Below are positions 25,276-34,822 of a DNA stretch of 64,000 nucleotides, piece by piece. Made by a program: the position numbers and the translations under genes. Under the pieces are notes generated by a model. The model searched no databases. It worked only from the letters and a program-made list of their open reading frames with translations, and was not told the origin of the DNA. Within the stretch, counting starts at the first letter, position 1; each line of letters opens with the position of its first letter. Origin of the DNA: Clostridium cellulovorans 743B (GTDB lineage: Bacteria > Bacillota > Clostridia > Clostridiales > Clostridiaceae); contig NC_014393.1 in assembly GCF_000145275.1 (NCBI RefSeq), positions 2,542,001 to 2,606,000 of the forward strand, written 5' to 3'.

Positions 25276-27654
25276 TTATCTTAGTTCTGCACCTAGTTTA
25301 TGCTCTAAAGTCTTTAAAATCTTTTGATGAGTTTTATTAACTTCTTCATCAGTTAAAGTTTTGTTTGCAAGTCTGTATACTAGTGAATAAGCAACACTCT
25401 TTTTACCTTCAGGAATTTGCTTTCCTTTATATACGTCGAAGAGTTTGACTTCTTCAATCATATTTGCGCCTTGTTTCTTGATTATTTCATCAATTTCTTG
25501 CACAAGTATATTTTCATCTACAAGGATAGCTAAATCTCTAGTAACAGCTGGATACTTAGGTAATGGTTTGTATTTCTTTTCATCAGAAGCGTTTTTATAA
25601 AGAACATCTAAATATAATTCAGCTATATAGCATCTTTCGTCAACCTTCCAATTTTCGTTTACCATTGGATGAACTTCTCCGAATACTCCGGCAAATTCTC
25701 TTCCTACCATAAGTTTAGCAGTTTTGCCTGGATGAAAAGTAGGATTTTCTGTTTCTCTTTCATAGGAAACCTTTTTAATTCCTAAAGTTTCAAGAACATT
25801 TTCCACAACACCTTTTAAATCTAGATAATCAACATTACCATAAAGTCCGATAGTCAAAGTTCTAACTTCTGTTGGAAGTTCATATGGATCCTCTGATTTT
25901 ATATATACTTTACCTATTTCAAATAATCTTGCTTCTTCATTATTTCTTGAGTAGTTTCTTGCTAAGTTACCCATCATAGAAGGTAATGAAGTAGTTCTCA
26001 TTAACTTGTAATCTTCACCAAGAGGATTTTTAATTGTAACAGCATTTCTTAAGGAGCTGTCTTTTGCTATATTAACTTTATCAAAATCCTTTTCTCCAAA
26101 AAATGAATAGCTTATTGATTCATATAAACCACTGCCTAGTAGTGTATCTGTGATTAAATCATCTGTTATTTGCTTTACAGTTTTTCCGCTTCTTTCAGAT
26201 ACAACTTTTGGTACAGTAGAAACTACATTATTGTATCCATAGATTCTTACGATTTCTTCTGCGATATCTTCTTTTATGTTTAAGTCTATCCTGAACGTTG
26301 GAACTGTTACTTTTAAAGTATTATCTACTATTTCAGTAGATAAATCTAGTCTATCAAGACAAGATTTCATCTCTTCTTTTGTAATATTAAGTCCTAAGAA
26401 CTTATTAACCCACTGACTGTCAATTTCGATAATATGAGGCTTTACAGGATTTTCATAAAGGTCTATAATGCCTTCCATTATTTCACCAGCACCAAGCTCT
26501 TCAATAAGATTTAAAGCTCTGTTCATAGCTAACTCTGGAAGATTTGGATCTAAATCTTTTTCAAATCTCGAAGAACTTTCAGTTCTGAGGCCTAAGTTTT
26601 TAGAAGAAACTCTTATATTTTTGCCATCAAAGTTTGCTGATTCAAAGAACACTGTTGTTGTATCATCTTTTATCTCTGAATTTAAGCCACCCATGATTCC
26701 GGCCAGAGCTATAGCACCTTCACCGTCCCTAATTGTTAAAATATCTGAAGTTAGAGTTCTTTCAATTTCATCTAAAGTTGAGAATTTTTCATCATTTGAA
26801 GCTCTATCAACAATTATTGAATTACCTCTAATATCTCTTGCATCAAAAGCGTGCATTGGTTGACCAAGCTCAAGCATTACAAAGTTAGTTATATCAACTA
26901 TGTTATTTATAGGACGTACCCCTGCTTCTTCAAGTCTTTCTTGCATCCATGCTGGAGAAGGCTGAATTTTTACATTCTTAACTCCTTTTGATATGTATCT
27001 TCTGCAAAGAGGATCTTGTATTGTTACTTTTAATAAATCTGTTATGTTCTCTGCTGAAGTTGTTTTATAAGTAAAGTTAGGCATTTTATACTTAGTGTTT
27101 ATTGTAGCAGCTGTTTCTCTTGCCATACCAAGTATACTTAAGCAATCTGGCCTATTTGAAGTAATTTCAAAGTCTAAAACAGCTTTGCCCATAGATAAAA
27201 CAGTTTTTATATCTTCTCCTATTGGAGTGCTTTCTGGAAGAATCATAAGTCCATGACAAGTGCCTTCTTCTGCTAAGCCGAGCTCTTCTTCAGAACAGAA
27301 CATTCCGTTAGATAATATACCTCTAAGTTTACCTTTTTTAATTTTATGACCACCAGCAAGAACTGATCCGTGTAATGCAACAGGAACTATATCTTGTTCC
27401 TTCATATTTGTTGCAGCAGTAACTATTTGTATAGGTTCTTCTGCATTTATATCTACTTGACATACAGATAATTTCTCTGCATCAGGATGCGCTTCAATCT
27501 TTATAAGTTTTCCTGTAACAACATTTTTAATTTCATCCCCAGAAACCTCAACAGTTTCAAGTTTTGAACCAGATAAAGTCAATCTGTCTCCAAGTTCCTT
27601 TGGTGATATATCAAAATCAACATAATCTTTAAGCCATTTAACTGGTACTAACAT
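25276..27654 (-). CDS. pheT: Phenylalanyl-tRNA synthetase beta subunit
   Basis: 792 residues with the full bacterial PheT layout: N-terminal tRNA-binding EMAP-like domain (about 40-150, with GKLIKIEAHPDAEKLSVCQV), B3/4 editing domain (about 210-380), B5 (about 405-475), catalytic-like core (about 480-690) and the C-terminal ferredoxin-like anticodon-binding domain (PKYPAVTRDLAILV to the end). It lies 18 bases downstream of pheS and forms the alpha2-beta2 enzyme with it. Confidence 0.98.
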   Translation of the reverse strand: MLVPVKWLKDYVDFDISPKELGDRLTLSGSKLETVEVSGDEIKNVVTGKLIKIEAHPDAEKLSVCQVDINAEEPIQIVTAATNMKEQDIVPVALHGSVLAGGHKIKKGKLRGILSNGMFCSEEELGLAEEGTCHGLMILPESTPIGEDIKTVLSMGKAVLDFEITSNRPDCLSILGMARETAATINTKYKMPNFTYKTTSAENITDLLKVTIQDPLCRRYISKGVKNVKIQPSPAWMQERLEEAGVRPINNIVDITNFVMLELGQPMHAFDARDIRGNSIIVDRASNDEKFSTLDEIERTLTSDILTIRDGEGAIALAGIMGGLNSEIKDDTTTVFFESANFDGKNIRVSSKNLGLRTESSSRFEKDLDPNLPELAMNRALNLIEELGAGEIMEGIIDLYENPVKPHIIEIDSQWVNKFLGLNITKEEMKSCLDRLDLSTEIVDNTLKVTVPTFRIDLNIKEDIAEEIVRIYGYNNVVSTVPKVVSERSGKTVKQITDDLITDTLLGSGLYESISYSFFGEKDFDKVNIAKDSSLRNAVTIKNPLGEDYKLMRTTSLPSMMGNLARNYSRNNEEARLFEIGKVYIKSEDPYELPTEVRTLTIGLYGNVDYLDLKGVVENVLETLGIKKVSYERETENPTFHPGKTAKLMVGREFAGVFGEVHPMVNENWKVDERCYIAELYLDVLYKNASDEKKYKPLPKYPAVTRDLAILVDENILVQEIDEIIKKQGANMIEEVKLFDVYKGKQIPEGKKSVAYSLVYRLANKTLTDEEVNKTHQKILKTLEHKLGAELR

Positions 27655-27672
27655 TTTCTATCATCCTTTCTT

Positions 27673-28695
27673 CTACTTGAATTGTTTTAAGAATCTCATA
27701 TCGCTTTCATAAAGCAATCGTATATCATCTAGACCGTATTTTTGCATAACCATTCTATCTAATCCAAACCCAAAGGCAAATCCGCTGTATTCATTAGGGT
27801 CTATACCACAATTTCTAAGAACATCAGGATGAACCATTCCACAGCCTAAAATTTCTATCCAGCCTTCACCTTTACATACATTACAGCCTTCACCGCCACA
27901 TACAAAGCAAGTTGCATCCATTTCAGCAGATGGTTCTGTGAATGGGAAATGATGAGGTCTGAATTTTGTTTTCATATTTTCACCAAACATCTTTTTAACA
28001 AAAAGCTCTAAAGTTCCTTTTAAATCTGCAAAGGTTATTCCTTTATCTACAACTAATCCTTCAACTTGGTAGAAAATTGGAGAATGTGTTGCATCTAAAT
28101 CGTCTGAACGGTACACTTTACCAGGTGAAATCATTTTTATTGGTGGATCATATTTTTCCATAGTTCTTATTTGAACTGGAGAAGTTTGTGTTCTTAATAC
28201 GATTTTGTCATTTATGTAGAAAGTGTCTTGTTCTCCTCTTGCAGGATGGTCTGCAGGTATGTTTAAAGCTTCAAAATTATAATAATCTTTTTCAACTTCT
28301 GGACCTTCTTCAATAGTAAAGCCCATTTCAAGGAAAATCTCTTCTATTTTATTTAATGTTAAAGTTAAAGGATTCTTGCTACCAACAGTTTGTTTTTTTC
28401 CAGGCATAGAAATATCAATTATTTCGTTATTTAACTTATCTAAAGTTTCTTTTTCTCTTATTGAAATTTGAGCTTTTTCAATAAGTTCTTCGATTGATGA
28501 CTTAACTTCATTTACTAGTTTACCTATAATCGGTCTTTCCTCAGGGGATACAGAACCCATACCTCTTAAAATGGAGGTAAATTCACTTTTCTTTCCTAAA
28601 TATTTTACCCTAAGGGCTTCTAATTGCTCCTTTGAAGCTACTTTTTCTAGTTCTTCAATTGCAATGGATTTAATTTCTTCTAATTTATTTTTCAT
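27673..28695 (-). CDS. pheS: Phenylalanyl-tRNA synthetase alpha subunit
   Basis: 340 residues from ATG 28695, chosen for the AAAGGAG site eight bases upstream. An N-terminal coiled coil binds tRNA-Phe; the class II core shows DHPARGEQDTFY, RTQTSPVQIRTM (motif 2 region), and the ending GFAFGFGLDRMVMQKYG (motif 3). A FVCGG/CNVCKG cysteine cluster at about 245-260 is present in some bacterial PheS. First gene of pheST under a Phe T-box. Confidence 0.98.
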   Translation of the reverse strand: MKNKLEEIKSIAIEELEKVASKEQLEALRVKYLGKKSEFTSILRGMGSVSPEERPIIGKLVNEVKSSIEELIEKAQISIREKETLDKLNNEIIDISMPGKKQTVGSKNPLTLTLNKIEEIFLEMGFTIEEGPEVEKDYYNFEALNIPADHPARGEQDTFYINDKIVLRTQTSPVQIRTMEKYDPPIKMISPGKVYRSDDLDATHSPIFYQVEGLVVDKGITFADLKGTLELFVKKMFGENMKTKFRPHHFPFTEPSAEMDATCFVCGGEGCNVCKGEGWIEILGCGMVHPDVLRNCGIDPNEYSGFAFGFGLDRMVMQKYGLDDIRLLYESDMRFLKQFK

Positions 28696-28929
28696 AAGAA
28701 ATCTCCTTTCCTTAATATACAATATATATTTGTAGTTTAACTAATCATTAAATAAAAATAAATATTTCTAATATTATAGATACCCGCAACTAAGATTTTA
28801 ATTATTTAAAAAATCTTCAACTTTATTTCAAAGTGAAAAATCTAATAAATAATATAAATTTAAGTTACGTAAACCTATTATAAATAATTAGAATAAACTA
28901 TATAAAGCTTTAACATACATATACAAAAA

Positions 28930-29160
28930 ATAAAAAAACCTATGCTATTTAGGGACGAAATTTCCGTGGTACCACCCTAATTAACATAAAGTTTATGTTC
29001 TCTCATATACGTAACGGTGTTTCTCCGCCTGTAATTACTGTTAGTTCATTACAGGTGCTCCAGAGTGAACTTCAAAATAATCGCTTATAAGAAGACTTGC
29101 AGCTGGTAATCTTCTCTCTCTAAATAATTGATTAAATTTACTCTCTCTATCTTAGCATCT
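28930..29160 (-). ncRNA. T-box leader of pheST (specifier TTC, phenylalanine)
   Basis: Minus strand: Stem I with TGAAG-TTC-AC (TTC at 29067-29069), the T-box core TTAGGGTGGTACCACGG (28964-28980) that pairs with CGTCCCT as antiterminator, and a short terminator stem CCTA/TAGG followed by TTTTTTTATTTTTT. The terminator stem is weaker than in the other two T-boxes of this window. Confidence 0.93.
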
Positions 29161-29167
29161 TTTATTT

Positions 29168-29196
29168 ATTATACAGAAAAGTATTTATTTTTTCAA
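29168..29196 (-). promoter_or_regulatory. Predicted sigma-A promoter of pheST
   Basis: Minus strand TTGAAA, 17-base spacer, TATAAT, just upstream of the T-box. Confidence 0.85.
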
Positions 29197-29243
29197 CTTT
29201 TTTTTACAAGTTTATATGTAATATAACTACTTTATAGCTTTAA

Positions 29244-29286
29244 AAGAAAATAAAATCACCACTACCTAGCATCTCTAAGCAGTGAT
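29244..29286 (-). terminator. Terminator of the trp operon
   Basis: Minus strand: ATCAC and CTTA pair with TAGG and GTGAT in an imperfect hairpin followed by TTTTATTTTC, about 85 bases after the trpE(G) stop. Confidence 0.6.
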
Positions 29287-29369
29287 GACTTTAATATATC
29301 TTATTCAAAAGCAGATAAAAGGTTCTTTTTAAAAATGTTAGTTTTAACTTAGAAAATTAAAGTCGTACA

Positions 29370-31475
29370 TTAATTAAGCAAATACTCAAAAGTATCTTTT
29401 AATAGGCTCATACCGGAACTATTTTCTAAAGTCATAATACTTTCAGGATGGAACTGTACCCCTAATATCTTTAAGTCCTTGTGCATAACTCCCATTAGTA
29501 TACCTTCTTCATCTTCGCAAATATTAATCAATTCATTTCCAATGTTTTTACCGTAGATTGAGTGGTATAAACCTACTGAGAACTCATCCTTTAGTGAAGG
29601 CCAAGGTGCTTTCTCATTTTTCTTAACTTTCATTTTTTTTCCATGTCTTGGATTAGCTAAATAATCTAAGCTGCCACCAAAATATTCTACAATTCCTTGT
29701 AATCCTAAGCATACTCCAAAAACAGGTATGTTTTTGCTTAAAGCAATATCGATGGATTCATTTAATTTAAACTCACTTGGTGTTCCCGGGCCTGGTGATA
29801 AAAGGAGTAGATCAAAGTTTTCCTCTTTAAGCTTTCTTCTAGCCTCGTCCCCTCTAAAGGTTGTTACATCATAACCTAAAGCTTTTACATAGTTTCCTAA
29901 GGTATGAACAAAGGAATCTTCATGATCAATCATAAGGATTCGTTTGTTTTTAACTGCAACTTTTTCTTCTACCTTAACTTCAATAGGTTTTTGAACCTCT
30001 AAACTTTTTAACATAGCTGCAGCTTTTGTCTTTGTCTCTTCTTCTTCATCTACTTCATCGGAACTAATTAGCAATGTTGCACCAGCTCTAATTTCTACTT
30101 TATTGTCTATATATCTTACAGTTCTAATGGTTATACCAGTATTAAAATCTCCATTGAATTTTAAGTAACCAATTGCACCACCGTACCAATTTCTTCTATC
30201 AGCTTCTTCATTTTCTATCCATTCAATCGCTCTTTTCTTTGGGGCTCCTGTTAAAGTTACTGCCCACATATGAGTTAGAAAAGCATCAATAGAATCAAAC
30301 CCAGGCTTTAACATACCTTCTACATGGTCAACTGTGTGAAATAAATGAGAGTATTTTTCAATAGTTCTTCTACTGACAACTCTAACGCTACCTTCAACAC
30401 ATACTCTGCTCTTATCGTTTCTATCGACATCTGTACACATTGTAAGTTCGTCTTCGTCTTTTTTAGAGTTAAGAAGTTTTTTTATTTGTTCACTATCCTC
30501 TATAGAATCCATTCCTCTTTTAATAGTTCCACTTATAGGACATGTCTCAACTTTATTATTTTCAACCCTAACAAACATCTCAGGAGAAGATCCTATTAGA
30601 TATTCTCCACCTAGATTTATGAAAAAGTTATAGGGACTAGGATTTATCTCTTTTAAATTATTATAAATTTCTTTAGGTTTAAGGACAGTTTCTTTAACAA
30701 CAGAGTATGAGGGAACTACTTCAAATAAATCTCCCCTTCTAAATGACTCTTTTGCTTTTACTACAAGCTTTCCATAGTCGCCAGGTTTATAGGTTTCTTC
30801 ATTTAAAACCTTTGAACATTTCTGAGCCTTAGGTGCAAATTCTTCTTTATTAGTTGTTGAAATATCTCCAAGGGATATTTCGTAATTTATAACATATCCC
30901 TTAGCAAGTTTATTGTCTTTAACATATATTCTTTCTGGCACATATAAAACTAAATCCTCTGAATTCTCTCTTGATTTTTTTAGTTTTATATCATCTTCAA
31001 ATTGGAATACAAGGTCATAGCCAAAAGCACCATAAAAACCGAGCCATGGATCATCACATTTGAATCCATTAATTATCGCTCTGATTACTGTGAATATAGT
31101 GTTCTTTTTACTACGTTCTTCTTCTGTATACACGTTTGTATCTTTTTTAATTGTGAAAGATATACTCTCTCTTGTAACGTCTAGCTCAACAGCTTCTATA
31201 TCCTTTAGAAATCCATGGATTATTTTTAATAGTGAAATTCCACCAGAATTTAAAGCATTTATTACACCATTGAGGCCAGAAGCTCTAACTTCTATGAAAG
31301 GGTCTACAGCAGCAGTTTCCCATCTTGAATATCTATCTGGAAATTCGTAGTTTGAGGAAAATAAAGCCCCTTTTTTTCCATTAATCTCTTCAGCTAAAAA
31401 GCTTAAGTTTTCTTGAAAAATTTCTTTAGTGTAAGCTTTGATTATTGGTTTTTCCTTTTCTACAATAGCACTCAT
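29370..31475 (-). CDS. trpE(G): Fused anthranilate synthase TrpE-TrpG
   Basis: 701 residues in one chain. Residues 1-500 are component I: N-terminal regulatory part (GALFSSNYEFPDRYSRWET), then the chorismate-utilising core with PSYSVVK, CPISGTIKRG, LTGAPKKRAIEWI and YGGAIGYLKF. Residues about 513-701 are the class I glutamine amidotransferase with LSPGPGTPSEF, the nucleophile Cys in VFGVCLGLQGI and GVQFHPESI. It starts two bases after trpA. The FSSNYE-PxRYxRW block resembles the TrpE(G) fusions of rhizobia rather than the separate clostridial TrpE and TrpG, and it is the last gene of the operon instead of the first. Confidence 0.95.
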   Translation of the reverse strand: MSAIVEKEKPIIKAYTKEIFQENLSFLAEEINGKKGALFSSNYEFPDRYSRWETAAVDPFIEVRASGLNGVINALNSGGISLLKIIHGFLKDIEAVELDVTRESISFTIKKDTNVYTEEERSKKNTIFTVIRAIINGFKCDDPWLGFYGAFGYDLVFQFEDDIKLKKSRENSEDLVLYVPERIYVKDNKLAKGYVINYEISLGDISTTNKEEFAPKAQKCSKVLNEETYKPGDYGKLVVKAKESFRRGDLFEVVPSYSVVKETVLKPKEIYNNLKEINPSPYNFFINLGGEYLIGSSPEMFVRVENNKVETCPISGTIKRGMDSIEDSEQIKKLLNSKKDEDELTMCTDVDRNDKSRVCVEGSVRVVSRRTIEKYSHLFHTVDHVEGMLKPGFDSIDAFLTHMWAVTLTGAPKKRAIEWIENEEADRRNWYGGAIGYLKFNGDFNTGITIRTVRYIDNKVEIRAGATLLISSDEVDEEEETKTKAAAMLKSLEVQKPIEVKVEEKVAVKNKRILMIDHEDSFVHTLGNYVKALGYDVTTFRGDEARRKLKEENFDLLLLSPGPGTPSEFKLNESIDIALSKNIPVFGVCLGLQGIVEYFGGSLDYLANPRHGKKMKVKKNEKAPWPSLKDEFSVGLYHSIYGKNIGNELINICEDEEGILMGVMHKDLKILGVQFHPESIMTLENSSGMSLLKDTFEYLLN

Positions 31476-31477
31476 AA

Positions 31478-32248
31478 TTATACCCTAAAACCTTCCATTA
31501 AATCTTCTAGTCCTTTATAGTCATTTGCTCTAAGAAGCTTAATTATTTTAGTTCCTACGATAACTCCATCACAACTATCGATGATTCCAGCTATGTCTTC
31601 CTTCGAACTGATTCCAAAGCCTGCTGCAATAGGAAGAGAAGAATGTGATTTAATTTCTTTAAGAGCTTTTCTTAATGACTCCTTGTCTAAATCCTTTTCT
31701 CCTGTTACACCAAGAGATGTTACAACATATAGGAAACCACCACCAACTTCACATAAACTATTAATTCTTTCTATTGGCGTTGTTGGTGAGAAAAATGGGA
31801 TGTAGTCTATGCCATAATTCTTTACGTAATCTGAAATTAGTGGGAATTCTTCTAACGGTAGATCTGGAATTATTACTCCTTCGACACCTACTCTTCTAGC
31901 TTCTTTGAAGAAGTTTTCAAAACCATACTTATAGAATGGATTTAGATATCCCATAAGCAATAGCGGAATATCTGAAACCTTTCTAATTTTTTCTACCAAA
32001 GCTAAAACATCAGCTAAAGTAGTTCCATTTTTCAAGGATTTGATTCCACTTTCTTGAATTACAACTCCATCAGTTACTGGATCTGAAAAAGGTACGCCAA
32101 GTTCTATTAATGTTGCACCGGCCTTTTCTAAAAACAATACATCTTCATAAGTTTTTTCAAGAGATTCTTCACCCACCATAACATATGCTACAAAGAACTT
32201 TTGATTTTTTGCAAGTCTATTTTCTAAACGTTCCTTTAAATTACTCAT
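31478..32248 (-). CDS. trpA: Tryptophan synthase alpha subunit
   Basis: 256 residues, TIM barrel. The catalytic Glu is in LIELGVPFSDPVTDG (about residue 47) and Asp in VIIPDLPLEEF; also FLYVVTSLGVTG and AAGFGISS. It cleaves indole-glycerol phosphate and passes indole to TrpB. The start overlaps the trpB stop by eight bases. Confidence 0.98.
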   Translation of the reverse strand: MSNLKERLENRLAKNQKFFVAYVMVGEESLEKTYEDVLFLEKAGATLIELGVPFSDPVTDGVVIQESGIKSLKNGTTLADVLALVEKIRKVSDIPLLLMGYLNPFYKYGFENFFKEARRVGVEGVIIPDLPLEEFPLISDYVKNYGIDYIPFFSPTTPIERINSLCEVGGGFLYVVTSLGVTGEKDLDKESLRKALKEIKSHSSLPIAAGFGISSKEDIAGIIDSCDGVIVGTKIIKLLRANDYKGLEDLMEGFRV

Positions 32249-33443
32249 TATTTTGACCTCCTAAGATTTCACTAACTCTTTCAACATCCTTATCGCCTCT
32301 TCCAGAAAGACAAACAACTAAAATTTCATCTTTCTTCATTGTCTTTGCTTTTTTTACTGCATAAGCTACAGCATGAGCCGATTCTAAAGCTGGAATTATT
32401 CCTTCGATTTTTGAAAGAAGTTGGAAAGCTTCTAAAGCTTCATCATCGTTTATTGGATAATATTGAGCTCTTTTAGCATCAAAAAGATAGCAATGTTCAG
32501 GGCCAACTCCTGGATAATCAAGGCCAGCAGAAATTGAATAAGGTTCAATAACTTGACCATTCTCATCTTGGATAAGATACATTAATGCACCATGTAGTAT
32601 TCCTTTTTCACCTTTAGAAATAGTTGCAGCATGCTCTTCTGTATCAATGCCCATACCACCAGCTTCAGCACCTATAAGTTCAACATCTGTATCTTCAATG
32701 AAAGGATAGAACATTCCCATTGCATTACTTCCACCACCAACGCAAGCTACTATGGCATCTGGAAGTCTTCCTTCTGCTTCTAAAATTTGTTTCTTTGTTT
32801 CTTTTCCAATCACACTTTGGAAATCTCTAACCATCTTTGGATATGGGTGTGGTCCTAAAACAGAACCTAAGATATAGTTAGTATCCTCAACATTTGATGC
32901 CCAATATCTAAAAGCTTCATTACAAGCATCTTTAAGTGTTTTATTTCCACTATGAACTGGAATTACTTCTGTTCCAAGAAGTCTCATTCTAAATACATTT
33001 AATGCTTGTCTTTTTACATCTTCAGCTCCCATGAATACTTTACACTCTAAATTAAACATAGCAGCTACAGTTGCAGTTGCAACACCGTGTTGCCCTGCAC
33101 CAGTTTCAGCAACAATTCTCTTTTTACCCATTCTCATTGCTAAAAGTGCTTGACCTAAACAATTGTTTATTTTGTGAGAACCAGTATGATTTAAATCTTC
33201 TCTCTTTAAATAAATCTTTGGTCCACCACAATATTCTGTTAATCTTTCACAATAGTATAATGGTGTCTCACGGCCAGAATAATCTTTTAAATATTTGTCT
33301 AATTCAGCAATAAAGCTTGGATCTTCCATTGCTTCATTATAGCATTGTTCAAGTTGTCTTAATGGTTCAACAAAGGTTTCACCAAGAAACTTCCCACCAA
33401 ATATATCAAAATGTCCTCTTTCGTCTGGTAAATTATAACTCAT
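32241..33443 (-). CDS. trpB: Tryptophan synthase beta subunit
   Basis: 400 residues, PLP enzyme. The cofactor lysine is in KREDLNHTGSHKINN (about residue 92), followed by AETGAGQHGVATA, the glycine-rich phosphate loop VACVGGGSNAMG and LSGRGDKD near the end. It is the TrpB1 type expected next to trpA. Start and stop overlap the neighbouring trp genes, indicating translational coupling. Confidence 0.98.
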   Translation of the reverse strand: MSYNLPDERGHFDIFGGKFLGETFVEPLRQLEQCYNEAMEDPSFIAELDKYLKDYSGRETPLYYCERLTEYCGGPKIYLKREDLNHTGSHKINNCLGQALLAMRMGKKRIVAETGAGQHGVATATVAAMFNLECKVFMGAEDVKRQALNVFRMRLLGTEVIPVHSGNKTLKDACNEAFRYWASNVEDTNYILGSVLGPHPYPKMVRDFQSVIGKETKKQILEAEGRLPDAIVACVGGGSNAMGMFYPFIEDTDVELIGAEAGGMGIDTEEHAATISKGEKGILHGALMYLIQDENGQVIEPYSISAGLDYPGVGPEHCYLFDAKRAQYYPINDDEALEAFQLLSKIEGIIPALESAHAVAYAVKKAKTMKKDEILVVCLSGRGDKDVERVSEILGGQNNE

Positions 33444-34053
33444 AGTTATGCCCCCTAATTATTTTCATAAATTCTTTAATTTTTTCTTTGTTTTTTACTC
33501 CTTCAACCTCTAAGCTAGAAGATACATCAATCATATATGGATTTGCTGTATTTATTGCAGAGATTACATTGCTTGAGTTTATCCCTCCAGCTAAAATAAT
33601 TCTTTCTTTTTCAGCCTTTGATAGTTTAGATAGTAGTTCCCAGTGAAAACTGTTCCCATTTCCCCCTCTAAGTGCACCTTTACCCTCAAGAAGAACATAG
33701 GGTACTTCATAGGATAAAGCATTCTTAATTTCTTCAAAGGTTTCAACATTAAAAGATTTAATTATTTTATATGGAAGCTTCTTTATAAATGAATTATCTT
33801 CATCTCCATGAAGCTGAACAATAGTCAATCCTCCATCTTCATAAAACTCCTTTATTGTATCTATGGATTGATTCATAAATACGCCAACCTTCTCAATATC
33901 ATTTCCTATATTAGTAGTGATTTCTGTAAGAAGTTTTTTATCAATTCTTCTTTTTGATTCACAAAGTATAAAACCAAGAGCATCTGCCCCAAGAGATTTA
34001 GTATACTTCGCAATTTCAATATCTCTTATTCCACATACTTTTACCTTAGACAT
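33433..34053 (-). CDS. trpF: Phosphoribosylanthranilate isomerase
   Basis: 206 residues. The opening VKVCGIRDIEIA contains the general-base Cys; then ADALGFIL, VQLHGDED with the general acid Asp, and LAGGINSSNV. Third gene of the operon, overlapping trpC by eight bases and trpB by eleven. Confidence 0.96.
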   Translation of the reverse strand: MSKVKVCGIRDIEIAKYTKSLGADALGFILCESKRRIDKKLLTEITTNIGNDIEKVGVFMNQSIDTIKEFYEDGGLTIVQLHGDEDNSFIKKLPYKIIKSFNVETFEEIKNALSYEVPYVLLEGKGALRGGNGNSFHWELLSKLSKAEKERIILAGGINSSNVISAINTANPYMIDVSSSLEVEGVKNKEKIKEFMKIIRGHNYEL

Positions 34054-34822
34054 CTGTTAGCTCCTTAAAAGTTTCTTTTAAGGATTTGGAAGTAACAAAA
34101 GTTTCTCCTATAAGCATTCCGCGAACATTATTTTCTTTTAATGCTTTAACATCTTCTTTTGTTTTAATACCACTTTCAGAAATGATTAATCTATCATCTA
34201 CAAAGTATTTCGAAAGGTTAAGGGTATTATTTATTGAAACTTCGAAAGTCTTAAGATTTCTATTATTTACACCTATAATATCTGGGTTTAATTTAAAGGC
34301 TCTTAACAGTTCTTCTTCATCATGAACTTCCATTAATACTTCAAGATTAAATGAATGAGCGTAATCTAGAAGTTCTTTTGCTTCATCATCATTTAAAGCA
34401 CTAAGGATTAGTAAAATTACATCACCACCATAGATTTTACATAAATCGATTTGAATTTTATCAATAAAGAAATCCTTATTTAGTATTGGAATATTTACGA
34501 TTTCACGAACTTTCTTTAAGTCATTATAGCTACCTTTAAAATAATTTTCCTCAGTTAGTACAGATATTCCTTTAGCGCCACTTTCCATATAAGTTTTGGC
34601 AACTTCTTCAACTTGTAAGTTTATATTTAAATCCCCCTTAGAAGGTGAAGCTCTTTTAATTTCAGAAATAATTCCCATGGCACTGCTTTCTATTAATGCC
34701 TTTCTTAAGGAAATACTAGGCTTATCTTTCAATTTTAGTGCTTCATTGTGAAGAGTTTCTCTATCTAACTTTTCTAAATCTTCTCGCTTTTTTTCTATAA
34801 TTACTTGTAAAATATTAGGCAT
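34046..34822 (-). CDS. trpC: Indole-3-glycerol phosphate synthase
   Basis: 258 residues from ATG 34822, chosen for the GGGGAG site eight bases upstream; an upstream ATG at 34840 lies inside trpD. Motifs: IISEIKRASPSKGDL (catalytic Glu and Lys), ISVLTEENYFKGS, LNKDFFID, LMEVHDEEE, GVNNRNLKTF and SESGIKT. It overlaps the trpD stop by eight bases. Confidence 0.97.
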   Translation of the reverse strand: MPNILQVIIEKKREDLEKLDRETLHNEALKLKDKPSISLRKALIESSAMGIISEIKRASPSKGDLNINLQVEEVAKTYMESGAKGISVLTEENYFKGSYNDLKKVREIVNIPILNKDFFIDKIQIDLCKIYGGDVILLILSALNDDEAKELLDYAHSFNLEVLMEVHDEEELLRAFKLNPDIIGVNNRNLKTFEVSINNTLNLSKYFVDDRLIISESGIKTKEDVKALKENNVRGMLIGETFVTSKSLKETFKELTDV